Of a stretch of 64,000 nucleotides of DNA, positions 1 to 7,867 are shown one piece after another. How positions within the stretch are numbered: position 1 is the stretch's first letter; each line of letters begins with the position of its first letter. Location: positions 1,135,379 to 1,199,378 of the forward strand of contig NZ_VDRC01000001.1 in the NCBI RefSeq assembly GCF_007667425.1, read 5' to 3'. Origin of the DNA: Microbacterium sp. 1.5R (GTDB lineage Bacteria > Actinomycetota > Actinomycetes > Actinomycetales > Microbacteriaceae). The notes beneath the pieces are model-generated. The model was not told the DNA's origin. It was given only the letters and a program-made list of their open reading frames with translations, and searched no databases. The position numbers and the translations under genes are program-made.

Positions 1-656
1 ACCGGCGCATCGCCGCGGTACAGGTCGCGGAAGACGCCCATCTCGGTGAGCACCCGCGCGTAGCGGTCGGGCACCTGCCGGCCGATGATGGTCTCGACGC
101 GCGAGGGGTCGGCCGCCTCCTGTCCGCCCGAGAAGGCGAGCACGCGCGACGACCGGTCCTCGATCGTCACGGGGGCGTCGAGCAGTGCCGCGATCGCGTT
201 CGCCACGGCGAAGAGGTCGCCCGACGAGACCCCGCCCAGCGACTCCGCCGGTGTATGACCAACGTCGTCCTCGGCGAGGAGGGACCGCAGCAGAGCGGCC
301 AGCTGCGTCCACGTCGCTCCGCGGGCGAGGCCGAGGATCGCGACGCCGGCGCCGTCGGCGGCATCCCGCACGCTCGGCGCGAGTTCCGTCGATGCGCGGA
401 CGACCACCGCGACCGCGCCGCGCTCCCCCGCCTCGCGGACCAGAGCCGCGAGCTCGTCGGCGTCGCGCAGCGCGACCGCGAGCACCACGGCGCCCTGCGG
501 GTAGACCGGCTCGTCGAGCGGATCGTGGATGACGATGCCGCCGATCTGCCGGTCGACGTCGATGCGCCCGTAGGCCACGTCGAGCAGCGTCACGCCGAGA
601 TCGTCGATCACGCGACCCCAGCTCGACCGTGACAGCGCGCTCATATCGGCGAGCAT
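1..656 (-). CDS. PucR/CdaR-type transcriptional regulator (3' end outside window)
   Basis: The visible ~218 N-terminal residues contain an opening PucR-like sensory region (GVTLLDVAYGRIDVDRQIGG, then IHDPLDEPVYPQGAVVL) followed by the stretch VTIEDRSSRVLAFSGG. That stretch, with VETIIGRQVPDRY, is typical of PucR/CdaR regulators just before their GGDEF-like and C-terminal helix-turn-helix parts. The DNA-binding domain lies beyond the left window edge. The start ATG sits 4 bp after the racemase stop, with an in-frame alternative at 644. The gene is therefore the last visible member of the peptide/D-amino-acid operon and probably its regulator. Family members usually control amino acid, purine or sugar-acid catabolism; the ligand here is unknown. 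The family call is confident, the role is inferred from position. Confidence 0.82.
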   Translation of the reverse strand, partial: MLADMSALSRSSWGRVIDDLGVTLLDVAYGRIDVDRQIGGIVIHDPLDEPVYPQGAVVLAVALRDADELAALVREAGERGAVAVVVRASTELAPSVRDAADGAGVAILGLARGATWTQLAALLRSLLAEDDVGHTPAESLGGVSSGDLFAVANAIAALLDAPVTIEDRSSRVLAFSGGQEAADPSRVETIIGRQVPDRYARVLTEMGVFRDLYRGDAP

Positions 657-660
657 AACC

Positions 661-1767
661 TCACATCGGAAGCCATTCGGTCCAGGTCGTGAGCTCGTCG
701 AGGATCTCCGGGATCGGGGTCACTCCGAGCCCCGGACCCTGCGGCACCGCGAGGCTGCCGTCGTGCATCACGAACGGCTCGGTGAGGTCGACCCGGTAGA
801 AGCGGTCGCTCGCCGAGACGTCGCCGGGCAGCACGAATCCGGGCAGGGCGGCGAGCGCGACGTTCGCGGCACGCCCGATGCCGCTCTCGACCATGCCGCC
901 GCACCACACGGGCACGCCCTGCGCCACCGCGAGGTCGTGGATGCGGCGCGCTTCGAGGTATCCGCCGACGCGGCCCGGCTTGATGTTGATGACGCTCGTG
1001 GCGCCGAGGCGGATCGCGGCGGCGGCGGTCTGCGCCGAGGTGATCGATTCGTCCAGGCAGATCGGCGTCTTCAGCATCCGCGCGAGGTCGGCGTGCCCCA
1101 TGATGTCCTCCTCCTCGAGCGGCTGTTCGATGAGGAGCAGGCCGAAGTCGTCGAGGCGGGCGAGGTGCTGTGCGTCGCGCAGCGTGTACGCCGTGTTCGC
1201 GTCGACCTGCAGCAGCACGTCGTCGCCGAAGCGCTCGCGGACCGCGCGGACGACGTCGACGTCCCACCCCGGCTCGATCTTCAGCTTGATGCGGACGTAG
1301 CCCTCCGACAGGTAGGCGTCGACCGCGTCCAGCAGCCGCGGCACCTCGTCCATGATGCCCACCGACACCCCGCACGGCACGGTGTCGTGCACGGCGCCGA
1401 GCTCGCGCGCGAACGACCGCCCCTCGGCGCGGAGCTCGGCGTCGAGCACGGCCGTCTCGACCGCGGCCTTCGCCATGCGGTGACCCTTGAACGGCGCCAG
1501 CAGCTCGCCGATCATGTGGGCGCCGGTGATATGGGCCCCGGTCAGGGCCGGCACGATGTAGCGGCGGATCATGTCGACCGCGCCCTCGGTGTACTCGGGC
1601 GAGTAGACGGGGTCGGGCAGCGTCACGCACTCGCCCCACCCGTCGACGCCGTCGACCACGGCCCGCACGAGCAGGATGTCCTTCGCGGTCTGGGTGCCGA
1701 ACGATGTGCGGAACGGGGAGACGAGCGGCATCGCCACCCGTCGCAGCTCGATCCCGTCGATCTTCAT
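661..1767 (-). CDS. N-acylamino acid racemase / o-succinylbenzoate synthase family (enolase superfamily)
   Basis: This 368-residue enolase-superfamily enzyme would racemise N-acyl (often N-succinyl) amino acids. All expected residues are visible: KLK at 161-163 (catalytic K163), metal ligands D189, E214 and D239, and the second catalytic lysine K263 in NIKPGRVGG. Length and residue numbering match the well-studied Amycolatopsis N-acylamino acid racemase as I know it. The same family also contains menaquinone o-succinylbenzoate synthase. No other men gene is near, while a GNAT acyltransferase and an M20 hydrolase are directly upstream, so racemase is preferred. The ATG overlaps the upstream stop (ATGA), implying coupled translation. 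Substrate side chain is not predictable from the sequence. Confidence 0.88.
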   Translation of the reverse strand: MKIDGIELRRVAMPLVSPFRTSFGTQTAKDILLVRAVVDGVDGWGECVTLPDPVYSPEYTEGAVDMIRRYIVPALTGAHITGAHMIGELLAPFKGHRMAKAAVETAVLDAELRAEGRSFARELGAVHDTVPCGVSVGIMDEVPRLLDAVDAYLSEGYVRIKLKIEPGWDVDVVRAVRERFGDDVLLQVDANTAYTLRDAQHLARLDDFGLLLIEQPLEEEDIMGHADLARMLKTPICLDESITSAQTAAAAIRLGATSVINIKPGRVGGYLEARRIHDLAVAQGVPVWCGGMVESGIGRAANVALAALPGFVLPGDVSASDRFYRVDLTEPFVMHDGSLAVPQGPGLGVTPIPEILDELTTWTEWLPM

Positions 1768-2573
1768 GCCGTGGTCCTCTCCGGTCGGATGATGTACCCC
1801 TCGGTGCGATCGAATCCGACGATCCGTCCACCGGCGTCGAGCGCCCCGGTGAGCTGTTCGCGGATCCGGAATCGCCAGCGCTGCGCCTCGGCGCGGTCAT
1901 CGCGTCGCAGTCGCTCGATGTCGGGCGGCACCGCGACGGTGCGGTCGCCGGGCATCCGCGTCTCGGGCTGCGGCGAGCTGCCGTGCGCGCGGAGCACGAC
2001 GCCCGCGTCGCGGAGCTCCCACCGCATCAGCAGCCGGTCGGTCTCGTCGTCGCTGTTCACTCCGTCGGTCATCGCGCCGTAGAAGTCCGAGAGGTACTCC
2101 TGGGGCCGCGCGCCGAGCTTGGTGATGTTGAAGTGGGCGTTGCGGGCGACGAGCGGGTCGAACGTCCACTCGATCGCGTCGACGCCGCGGCCGAGGGCCC
2201 AGGCTCGCTGATGCTGCTTGAGCGCGAACCCGATCGAGCGCCCGGCGCTCTCCGCCGAGATCCCCGCGATGTGGCTGTACAGGGCGTGCCGCTCCGGGTC
2301 GGCGTGGAACGCGATCGCGACACCGACGAGGCGGTCGCCGGCGAACGCGCCGCCGATGTAGTTGCCGGCCTTGCTCAGCGCCCGCATGAGCTCGGGCGGC
2401 ACGACCGGGTTCTCGGGCGAGCGCCGCCAGATGCGCGACAGCAGCGCGATGGCCTCGGCATGCTCGCCCACCGCTCCGAGCTCCCTGATCGAGACGCCGG
2501 ATGCCGCGGCTGCGCGGTCCGCATCGTGCTGCGCGGACGACACGACGGCGTCGTCGTGCATCAGTTCTGCCAT
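1764..2573 (-). CDS. GNAT-superfamily N-acyltransferase (COG3375-like)
   Basis: This 269-residue protein resembles the predicted acetyltransferases that sit beside N-acylamino acid racemases. Recognisable stretches are YIGGAFAGDRLVGVAIAFH, LYSHIAGISAE, GRSIGFALKQHQRAWAL and IEWTFDPLVARNAHFNI. In the pathway described for Geobacillus kaustophilus a GNAT enzyme N-succinylates D-amino acids, and the present order hydrolase-acyltransferase-racemase fits that role. The start chosen at 2573 overlaps the M20 gene by 13 bp. A second ATG at 2561 shares one base with the M20 stop and is equally possible, because neither has a clear ribosome site. The 3' end overlaps the racemase start. Acyl donor and acceptor are inferred, not visible. 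Confidence 0.8.
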   Translation of the reverse strand: MAELMHDDAVVSSAQHDADRAAAASGVSIRELGAVGEHAEAIALLSRIWRRSPENPVVPPELMRALSKAGNYIGGAFAGDRLVGVAIAFHADPERHALYSHIAGISAESAGRSIGFALKQHQRAWALGRGVDAIEWTFDPLVARNAHFNITKLGARPQEYLSDFYGAMTDGVNSDDETDRLLMRWELRDAGVVLRAHGSSPQPETRMPGDRTVAVPPDIERLRRDDRAEAQRWRFRIREQLTGALDAGGRIVGFDRTEGYIIRPERTTA

Positions 2574-3700
2574 GATCGGTCCGTTCTCGAGATCTCTGCG
2601 GCCATGTCGGCCAACAGGCGCGTCCGCGGCAGGATCTCCGCCACGATCGCGTGTTCGTGGTCGGCGTGCGCACCGCCCCCGACGGCCCCCATGCCGTCGA
2701 GGGTCGGCACCCCCGCACCCGCCGTGAAGTTGCCGTCGCTGCCCCCGCCGACGGCGACCGCGCGCACGTCGCCCAGCCCGTGTGCCGCCCCGAGCCTCGC
2801 CGCGAGATCGGCCAGGCCCTGCGACATCTCCCGCGCGAGCGGCGGACGGTTGATCCCGCCGTGCACGGTGATCGCCGCGTCGGGCACGGGCGAGGCGTAG
2901 GCGCGGAGCGCCGCATCTACCCGCTCGAGCTCCGCCGCCGACCATGCCCGCACATCGATGCGCAGCAGTGCCTCGGCCGGGACGGTGTTGCCCGTCGTCC
3001 CCGAATCGGCGCGGGTGGGCGTCACCGTCGTCCCGGCATCCGCATCGGCGAGGTCGCCGACCGCCAGCACCAGGTGCGCGAGCGCGACCGTCGCGTTGAC
3101 GCCCTTCTCGGGTTCGAGCCCCGCGTGCGCAGCCCTGCCTCGCACGGCGACCTCGTACATGCCGACGCCCTTGCGGGCGCCCTTCCAGTCCCCACCCTCC
3201 GACGCCTCGGTGACCAGCGCTGCCGCGGCACCGCGGGCCGTCTCCTCGATCAGTGCACGGGACCGCACCGACCCCGTCTCCTCGTCGCCGGTGACCAGCA
3301 CCGTCACGCCGTCGCGGTCGTCGAGCGCGGCGACCGCGTGCAGCACCATCGCGAGGCCGGTCTTCATGTCGAACGACCCCGGGCCGCGCATCACCCCGTC
3401 GACGATGCCGAAGGGCAGCCGATCGAGGGTGCCGTGCGGCCAGACGGTGTCGTGGTGGGTCAGCAGCAGCACCCGCGTCTCGGCGCCGAAGCGCCACCGC
3501 AGGTGGGTGCAGCCGTCGACCACGAGCCGCTCGGGCTCGACACCCAGCAGCTCGGCGCCGACCTCGGCCACGATGTCGGCCGACCGCGCGACGGCAGCGT
3601 CGTCGCCGGAGGGCGACTCGCACTCGATCAGCCGGCGGATCGTGGAGACGAGCGCCGCCTCCGTGAGCGCACCGGTGACGAGCGGGGAAGGGATGCTCAT
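2561..3700 (-). CDS. M20-family metallohydrolase (glutamate carboxypeptidase / N-acyl-amino acid deacylase type)
   Basis: This 379-residue zinc-dependent amidohydrolase shows the M20 metal and catalytic motifs in order: THHDTVW with H82 and D84, GPGSFDMKTG with D111, TGDEETGS with E140/E141, a glutamate in VTEASEG (E165), and the dimerisation-domain histidine in GRAAHAG. It is closest in style to carboxypeptidase G2 and glutamate carboxypeptidases. Next to an acyltransferase and an N-acyl amino acid racemase, the likely task is stereospecific removal of the acyl group from the L-product. Carboxypeptidase action on imported peptides is the alternative. The ATG overlaps the preceding stop as ATGA; the longer open frame upstream is out of phase with the real upstream gene and was not used. 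Confidence 0.87.
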   Translation of the reverse strand: MSIPSPLVTGALTEAALVSTIRRLIECESPSGDDAAVARSADIVAEVGAELLGVEPERLVVDGCTHLRWRFGAETRVLLLTHHDTVWPHGTLDRLPFGIVDGVMRGPGSFDMKTGLAMVLHAVAALDDRDGVTVLVTGDEETGSVRSRALIEETARGAAAALVTEASEGGDWKGARKGVGMYEVAVRGRAAHAGLEPEKGVNATVALAHLVLAVGDLADADAGTTVTPTRADSGTTGNTVPAEALLRIDVRAWSAAELERVDAALRAYASPVPDAAITVHGGINRPPLAREMSQGLADLAARLGAAHGLGDVRAVAVGGGSDGNFTAGAGVPTLDGMGAVGGGAHADHEHAIVAEILPRTRLLADMAAEISRTDRSWQN

Positions 3701-6700
3701 GCGCTGCTCGACACCTTCGGGGTCGCCCGCGCGCCGAAGTGCAGGTACTCCTCGCCGGTGGGCAGCGTGTAGAACGTCGCCGTCATCCACGTCTGCGTGC
3801 CGGGGGCGCGGAGTGCGAAGACGCCGTCACTGTACGGGGTGAGCGCATACTCGTCGACCGGGTCGGGCTCGAGCTCGGCGAGGGGTCCGAGCACCGTGGT
3901 GCGCAGCACCGGCCCGTCGTCGCCGACGAACACCTCCGCCCGCACCGAGGCGCGCTCGTAGGTGCCGACGAACGGCGTGATGTCGACCTCGACGGGCTCT
4001 GCGGGCGGCTGCACGGTCGACTGCATCGTGACGCCCGACAGCTCGGCGAAGATCTCGCGGTAGAGGTCCTCGTAGAGGTCGCGCGTGTGACCGCCGTTCG
4101 TGAGCAGCGTCACCGCGACGCCGGACTCGGCGTGCACGCGCAGGAAAGCGGCCTGACCGATCGTGTTGCCGTCGTGGCCGTACAGGCGCTCGCCGTTCCA
4201 GTCGAAGCGGATCCAGCCGAGCCCCCACGAGTCGCCGAGGATGTGCTTGTCCGGCACCTCGGCCTGGAACGCCTGCATCTCGGCCACCGTCGACTCCTCG
4301 AGCAGGCGGGTGCCGTCCGCCGCGACGCCGCCGGCCAGGTGCAGCCGGGCGAACGCGAGCACGTCGGCAGCACGCGCGGTGATGAGTCCGGCCGGGCCGA
4401 GAGAACGGGGCAGCGCCCACACCGGTGCGATCACCGGGTTCTCGCCTGACTCGACGTGGCCGACCGCGGCGGAGTGCAGGATCGCCTCCTCGGGCAGGGT
4501 CACGGTGTGCGTGAGGCCGAGCGGCGTGAAGATCAGGTCGCGCATCGCGGCATCCCACACGTCACCCGTCGCGCTCTCGATCACGCGACCGAGGAGCGAG
4601 AAGCCCGAGTTGCAGTACGACCAGGTCGCGCCGAGCGGGTGGTTCACGCCGATCTCGGGGAACAGACCGGCGTACTTCTCCAGGCAGTCGTCGCCACGGC
4701 CGGTGTCGGTGAACACGTCGCCGTCGATGCCGCTCGTGTGGGTGAGCAGGTGGCGCACCGTGACGCCCTGCGTGAACTCCTCTGTGGCGAGCTGCAGACC
4801 GGGCACGATGTCGACGACCGGGGTGTCGAGAGTGAAGGCGCCCTTCTCGATGAGGCGCATCACCGCCGTGGCCGTCCACACCTTCGAGATCGAGCCGATC
4901 TGGAAGACCGAGTCGGGCAGCACGGTCGCCGACGCCGCCGGGAGACCGGCGTTGAGTGTGCCGGTCGCCGCCGTGACAACCTCGTCGCGCCCCTCGGGGT
5001 CGTAGCGGAGGATGCCGAGCTGCGCACCCGGCACGTCGTGCAGCCGCGCGAGCTCATCGAGCCGGTGCTGCCAGTGCGCGGCGTCGATCGCTGCCGGGCG
5101 CGCACCGCGGGTGCTGCCCGCGAACCGCTCGACCCAGTCGACGATGCGGCGCGCGTAGTCGACGCGGTGGCTCGGCGCCCCGAGCAGGGGGAAGACGTGG
5201 CTGCCGCCCGGGTAGATGACGAGTTCGGTCGGCACGCCGCGCTCGCGCAGCGCGTAGTGCCACTGCTGCGCCTGATGCACGGGGCACCGCAGATCCTTCT
5301 CGCCGTGGAGCACGAGCGTCGGCGTCGTCACGTTCTCGACGGCCGAGTACGGCGACATCGCGGTGAGGGTCTCGCGGTCGGCCGAGGCCCAGGGCATGAC
5401 GCCCAGTTCGAGCACGCTGAGCATATGGGCGTCGTCGCTCGTGCCGCCCATGCTGAACAGGTCGGCGACGATGCCTCCGGCGACCGCGGCCGCGAACCGG
5501 TCGTCGTGTCCGGTGAGGTACGCCGTCATGTAGCCGCCGTAGCTGTACCCGGCGACGGCGAGGCGCGCGGCATCCGCGGTCCCCTCCGCGACGAGCTCGT
5601 CGACCGGCTCGAGGAAGTCCTTGGCGTCCGAGACGCCCCACGCGCCGTTCACCCCGCGCCAGAAGTCCTCGCCGTATCCGTCACTGCCGCGCGGGTTGAT
5701 CATGAGGATCGTCCAGCCGTCCGCCGCGAGCTGCTGGTGGTACAGGTGCATCTCGTCGACCGCGCCGTTCCATGCGTTGTGCGGTCCGCCGTGGATGTCG
5801 ACGAGCAGCGGGGTCGCCCCCCGGGCCGCCGGGTCGCGCACGATCCAGCCCTGGACGACCGTGCCGTCGCTGATCGTGAACTCGCGGCTCTCGCGCACGA
5901 ACAGCTCGGCGCCGTCCGGCGCGTCGCCGTGCGCGGTGAGCACGGCGCTCGTGCCCGCCACGAGGTCGAGGCGCAGGATCTCGCCGAACGACGTCGGGGT
6001 CGAGAGGGCGACGGCCGCGACGTCGCCGGCGACCGACAGACCGCTCACGACCTCGTCGGTGCCGCCGAAGACATGGCGCGGCGCTCCGCCCGAGGCGGCC
6101 ACGGCGTAGAGGTGGGTCGCGCCACGGTCGCGGATCGCGAAGAGGATGTCACCGGATGCCGTGATCTGCGGCAGCGCGCCGGGGTAGGCGGGGGCGCCGG
6201 GCATGACGTTCCGGTCGAGGTCGCCCGCGGCGTCGACGACGTCGCCGGATGCGAGGTCGACGACGAAGAGGCCGGCGTGCCCCTCCGGTTCGCCGTTCCA
6301 GCCGATGACGACGAGGCCCGCGCCATCGGGCGTGAACGACACGGTGCCCGCGTAGCCGTCGGCGAACGCGAGAGTACGAGGGCGGGCCGCGGGGTCGGCG
6401 GGGTCGAGCGCCTGCACCGACGAGCGGAAGGCGAGGTCGTCTGCACCGTCGGGGCGTGCGACGTAGGCGAGGGTACCGCCGTCGGGCGACCATGCCGGGC
6501 TGCCGACGCCGGAGACGCCGTCGGTGAGGCGACGGACACGGCCGTCCTCGACATCGAGCACGTGCAGCTGATCGGTCACGCCGCGCGTGAACCACGCGCC
6601 GTCGACGAGGTAGTCGATCCCGCTCGTGACGATCGGGGCCTTCTCGCGCGCCGCACGTTGCTCGTCGCTCTCGCCCGCGCCGGGCGCCGACAGCGGCACG

Positions 6701-7062
6701 ACCGACGCCGTGAACGCGATACGCGCGCCGTCGGGACTCCACACCGGTACACCGGCGCCGAGCGGGAGTGTCGTCCGCTGCTGCGGCTCGCCGCCGGCGA
6801 GAGGCAGCGTCCACAGCTGGCCGTCGCGGAGGAACGCCACTTGCGCACCATCGGGCGAGAGCACGGGGCTCGAGTCGGACGGGCCGCGCGTGAGCGCCCG
6901 CGTGCCGCCGTCCTCGGCGATCCACAGCGAACTCGTGCTGCGGTCCTCGTCGACATCGGTCGCGCCGAGCACGTAGACCACGCGGTCTCCGGCGGGCGAC
7001 AGCGTCGGCTGACTCGGCACGGTCAGAGCGAGAGCGTCGTCGATACTCATTCGGCGGGTCAC
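3697..7062 (-). CDS. Fusion of S9 prolyl-oligopeptidase-type peptidase and class-C beta-lactamase-fold serine hydrolase
   Basis: One uninterrupted frame of 1121 residues carries two complete hydrolases. Residues ~1-390 look like the beta-propeller of S9 acylaminoacyl peptidases. Residues ~400-665 are the alpha/beta hydrolase with HGGPHNAW, nucleophile S507 in GYSYGGY, the Asp in HGEKDLRCP and His in GGSHVFP. After a short linker (AGSTRGARPAA), residues ~675-1121 form a penicillin-binding/beta-lactamase-like domain with S724-I-S-K727, Y816-C-N and H963-D-G. The chosen start is GTG because AAGGAG stands 5 nt ahead; the ATG four codons later is too far from it. The C-terminal half is a paralogue of the neighbouring single-domain hydrolase (shared FTDTGRGDD). 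No signal peptide is evident, so it should act on imported peptides in the cytoplasm. Confidence 0.9.
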   Translation of the reverse strand: MTRRMSIDDALALTVPSQPTLSPAGDRVVYVLGATDVDEDRSTSSLWIAEDGGTRALTRGPSDSSPVLSPDGAQVAFLRDGQLWTLPLAGGEPQQRTTLPLGAGVPVWSPDGARIAFTASVVPLSAPGAGESDEQRAAREKAPIVTSGIDYLVDGAWFTRGVTDQLHVLDVEDGRVRRLTDGVSGVGSPAWSPDGGTLAYVARPDGADDLAFRSSVQALDPADPAARPRTLAFADGYAGTVSFTPDGAGLVVIGWNGEPEGHAGLFVVDLASGDVVDAAGDLDRNVMPGAPAYPGALPQITASGDILFAIRDRGATHLYAVAASGGAPRHVFGGTDEVVSGLSVAGDVAAVALSTPTSFGEILRLDLVAGTSAVLTAHGDAPDGAELFVRESREFTISDGTVVQGWIVRDPAARGATPLLVDIHGGPHNAWNGAVDEMHLYHQQLAADGWTILMINPRGSDGYGEDFWRGVNGAWGVSDAKDFLEPVDELVAEGTADAARLAVAGYSYGGYMTAYLTGHDDRFAAAVAGGIVADLFSMGGTSDDAHMLSVLELGVMPWASADRETLTAMSPYSAVENVTTPTLVLHGEKDLRCPVHQAQQWHYALRERGVPTELVIYPGGSHVFPLLGAPSHRVDYARRIVDWVERFAGSTRGARPAAIDAAHWQHRLDELARLHDVPGAQLGILRYDPEGRDEVVTAATGTLNAGLPAASATVLPDSVFQIGSISKVWTATAVMRLIEKGAFTLDTPVVDIVPGLQLATEEFTQGVTVRHLLTHTSGIDGDVFTDTGRGDDCLEKYAGLFPEIGVNHPLGATWSYCNSGFSLLGRVIESATGDVWDAAMRDLIFTPLGLTHTVTLPEEAILHSAAVGHVESGENPVIAPVWALPRSLGPAGLITARAADVLAFARLHLAGGVAADGTRLLEESTVAEMQAFQAEVPDKHILGDSWGLGWIRFDWNGERLYGHDGNTIGQAAFLRVHAESGVAVTLLTNGGHTRDLYEDLYREIFAELSGVTMQSTVQPPAEPVEVDITPFVGTYERASVRAEVFVGDDGPVLRTTVLGPLAELEPDPVDEYALTPYSDGVFALRAPGTQTWMTATFYTLPTGEEYLHFGARATPKVSSSA

Positions 7063-7117
7063 GGGGACTCCTTCGGTTGCGGCGCTCGTGGCACCGGCTG
7101 GCGTGTGGGTCTGGCGG

Positions 7118-7867
7118 TCAGGGGGTGTACTGGATCGGACGGGGGATCGCGGCGAGCAGCTCCCGCGTGTACGCGTCCTGCGGATCGTCGAGCACGGCGG
7201 CCGTCGCCCCCTGCTCGACGACGCGACCGTCGCGCATGACGGCCATGTGCGAGGCGACGTACCGCACGACCGCGAGGTTGTGCGAGATGAAGAGCATCGA
7301 GAACCCGAGCTCGTCCTGCAGTTCGCGCAGCAGGTTGAGGATCGCGCCCTGGATGAGCACGTCGAGCGCCGAGGTGATCTCGTCGGCGATGAGCACCCGT
7401 GGGCGGCCGGCGAGCGCACGGGCGATCGCGATGCGCTGACGCTGCCCGCCCGAGAACCGCGAGGGGCGCGAGTCGGCTTTGTCGGGGTCGAGCTGCACGA
7501 GTTCGAGCAGTCGGGCGGCCTCGGCCGCGCGCTCCCGTCTCGTCATGCCGGACGGCATCATCTCGGCGATGCTGGCACCGATCGGCATCCGCGGGTCGAG
7601 CGACGAGTACGGGTCCTGGAACACCATCTGCAGCGGCCGCGCACCCCGCCTCGGGATCGGTGCGCCGTCGAGCAGGATGCGCCCGGAGTGCACGGGCACG
7701 AGCCCGACGGCCGCCCTGGCCAGCGTCGACTTGCCCGAGCCCGACTCACCCACCACGCCGGTGACGCCGCCCTCGGGAACAGTGAGCGAGACGCCGTCCA
7801 CCGCCGTCATGGCGCCGCGGCCGACGCCGTACCGCACCGTGACCTGGTCGAACACGAGCTCGCTCAT
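7118..7867 (-). CDS. Peptide ABC transporter ATP-binding protein (DppF/OppF-like)
   Basis: This 249-residue ATPase energises the oligopeptide importer. Walker A (GESGSGKST), Q-loop region (MVFQDPYSSLDPRM), signature (FSGGQRQR) and Walker B (VLIADEITSALD) are all present; ADEI replaces the usual ADEP. An AQTP/C-terminal OppF motif is not obvious, so it is at the short end for the family. The start overlaps the upstream gene stop by ATGA and has GAGGAGGT about 10 nt before it. It pairs with the ATPase half of the preceding permease fusion to give the usual D/F heterodimer. The 55-bp gap downstream to the S9 fusion is the largest spacing in this part of the operon. Confidence 0.9.
   Translation of the reverse strand: MSELVFDQVTVRYGVGRGAMTAVDGVSLTVPEGGVTGVVGESGSGKSTLARAAVGLVPVHSGRILLDGAPIPRRGARPLQMVFQDPYSSLDPRMPIGASIAEMMPSGMTRRERAAEAARLLELVQLDPDKADSRPSRFSGGQRQRIAIARALAGRPRVLIADEITSALDVLIQGAILNLLRELQDELGFSMLFISHNLAVVRYVASHMAVMRDGRVVEQGATAAVLDDPQDAYTRELLAAIPRPIQYTP

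Noticed and set aside
763..2082. 439-codon + strand frame opposite the racemase
   Set aside because: Its composition (V, R, H, D, A runs) is that of the complement of a high-G+C gene; the minus strand carries the complete enolase-superfamily motifs.
4456..7239. 927-codon + strand frame opposite the S9 fusion
   Set aside because: No recognisable domain and Arg/Ala/Val-biased; it is the antisense shadow of the hydrolase fusion.
7063..7419. Upstream extension of the S9 fusion gene to 7419
   Set aside because: It reads antisense-like Ser/Arg-rich sequence within the ATPase gene, and the AAGGAG before GTG at 7062 marks the true start.
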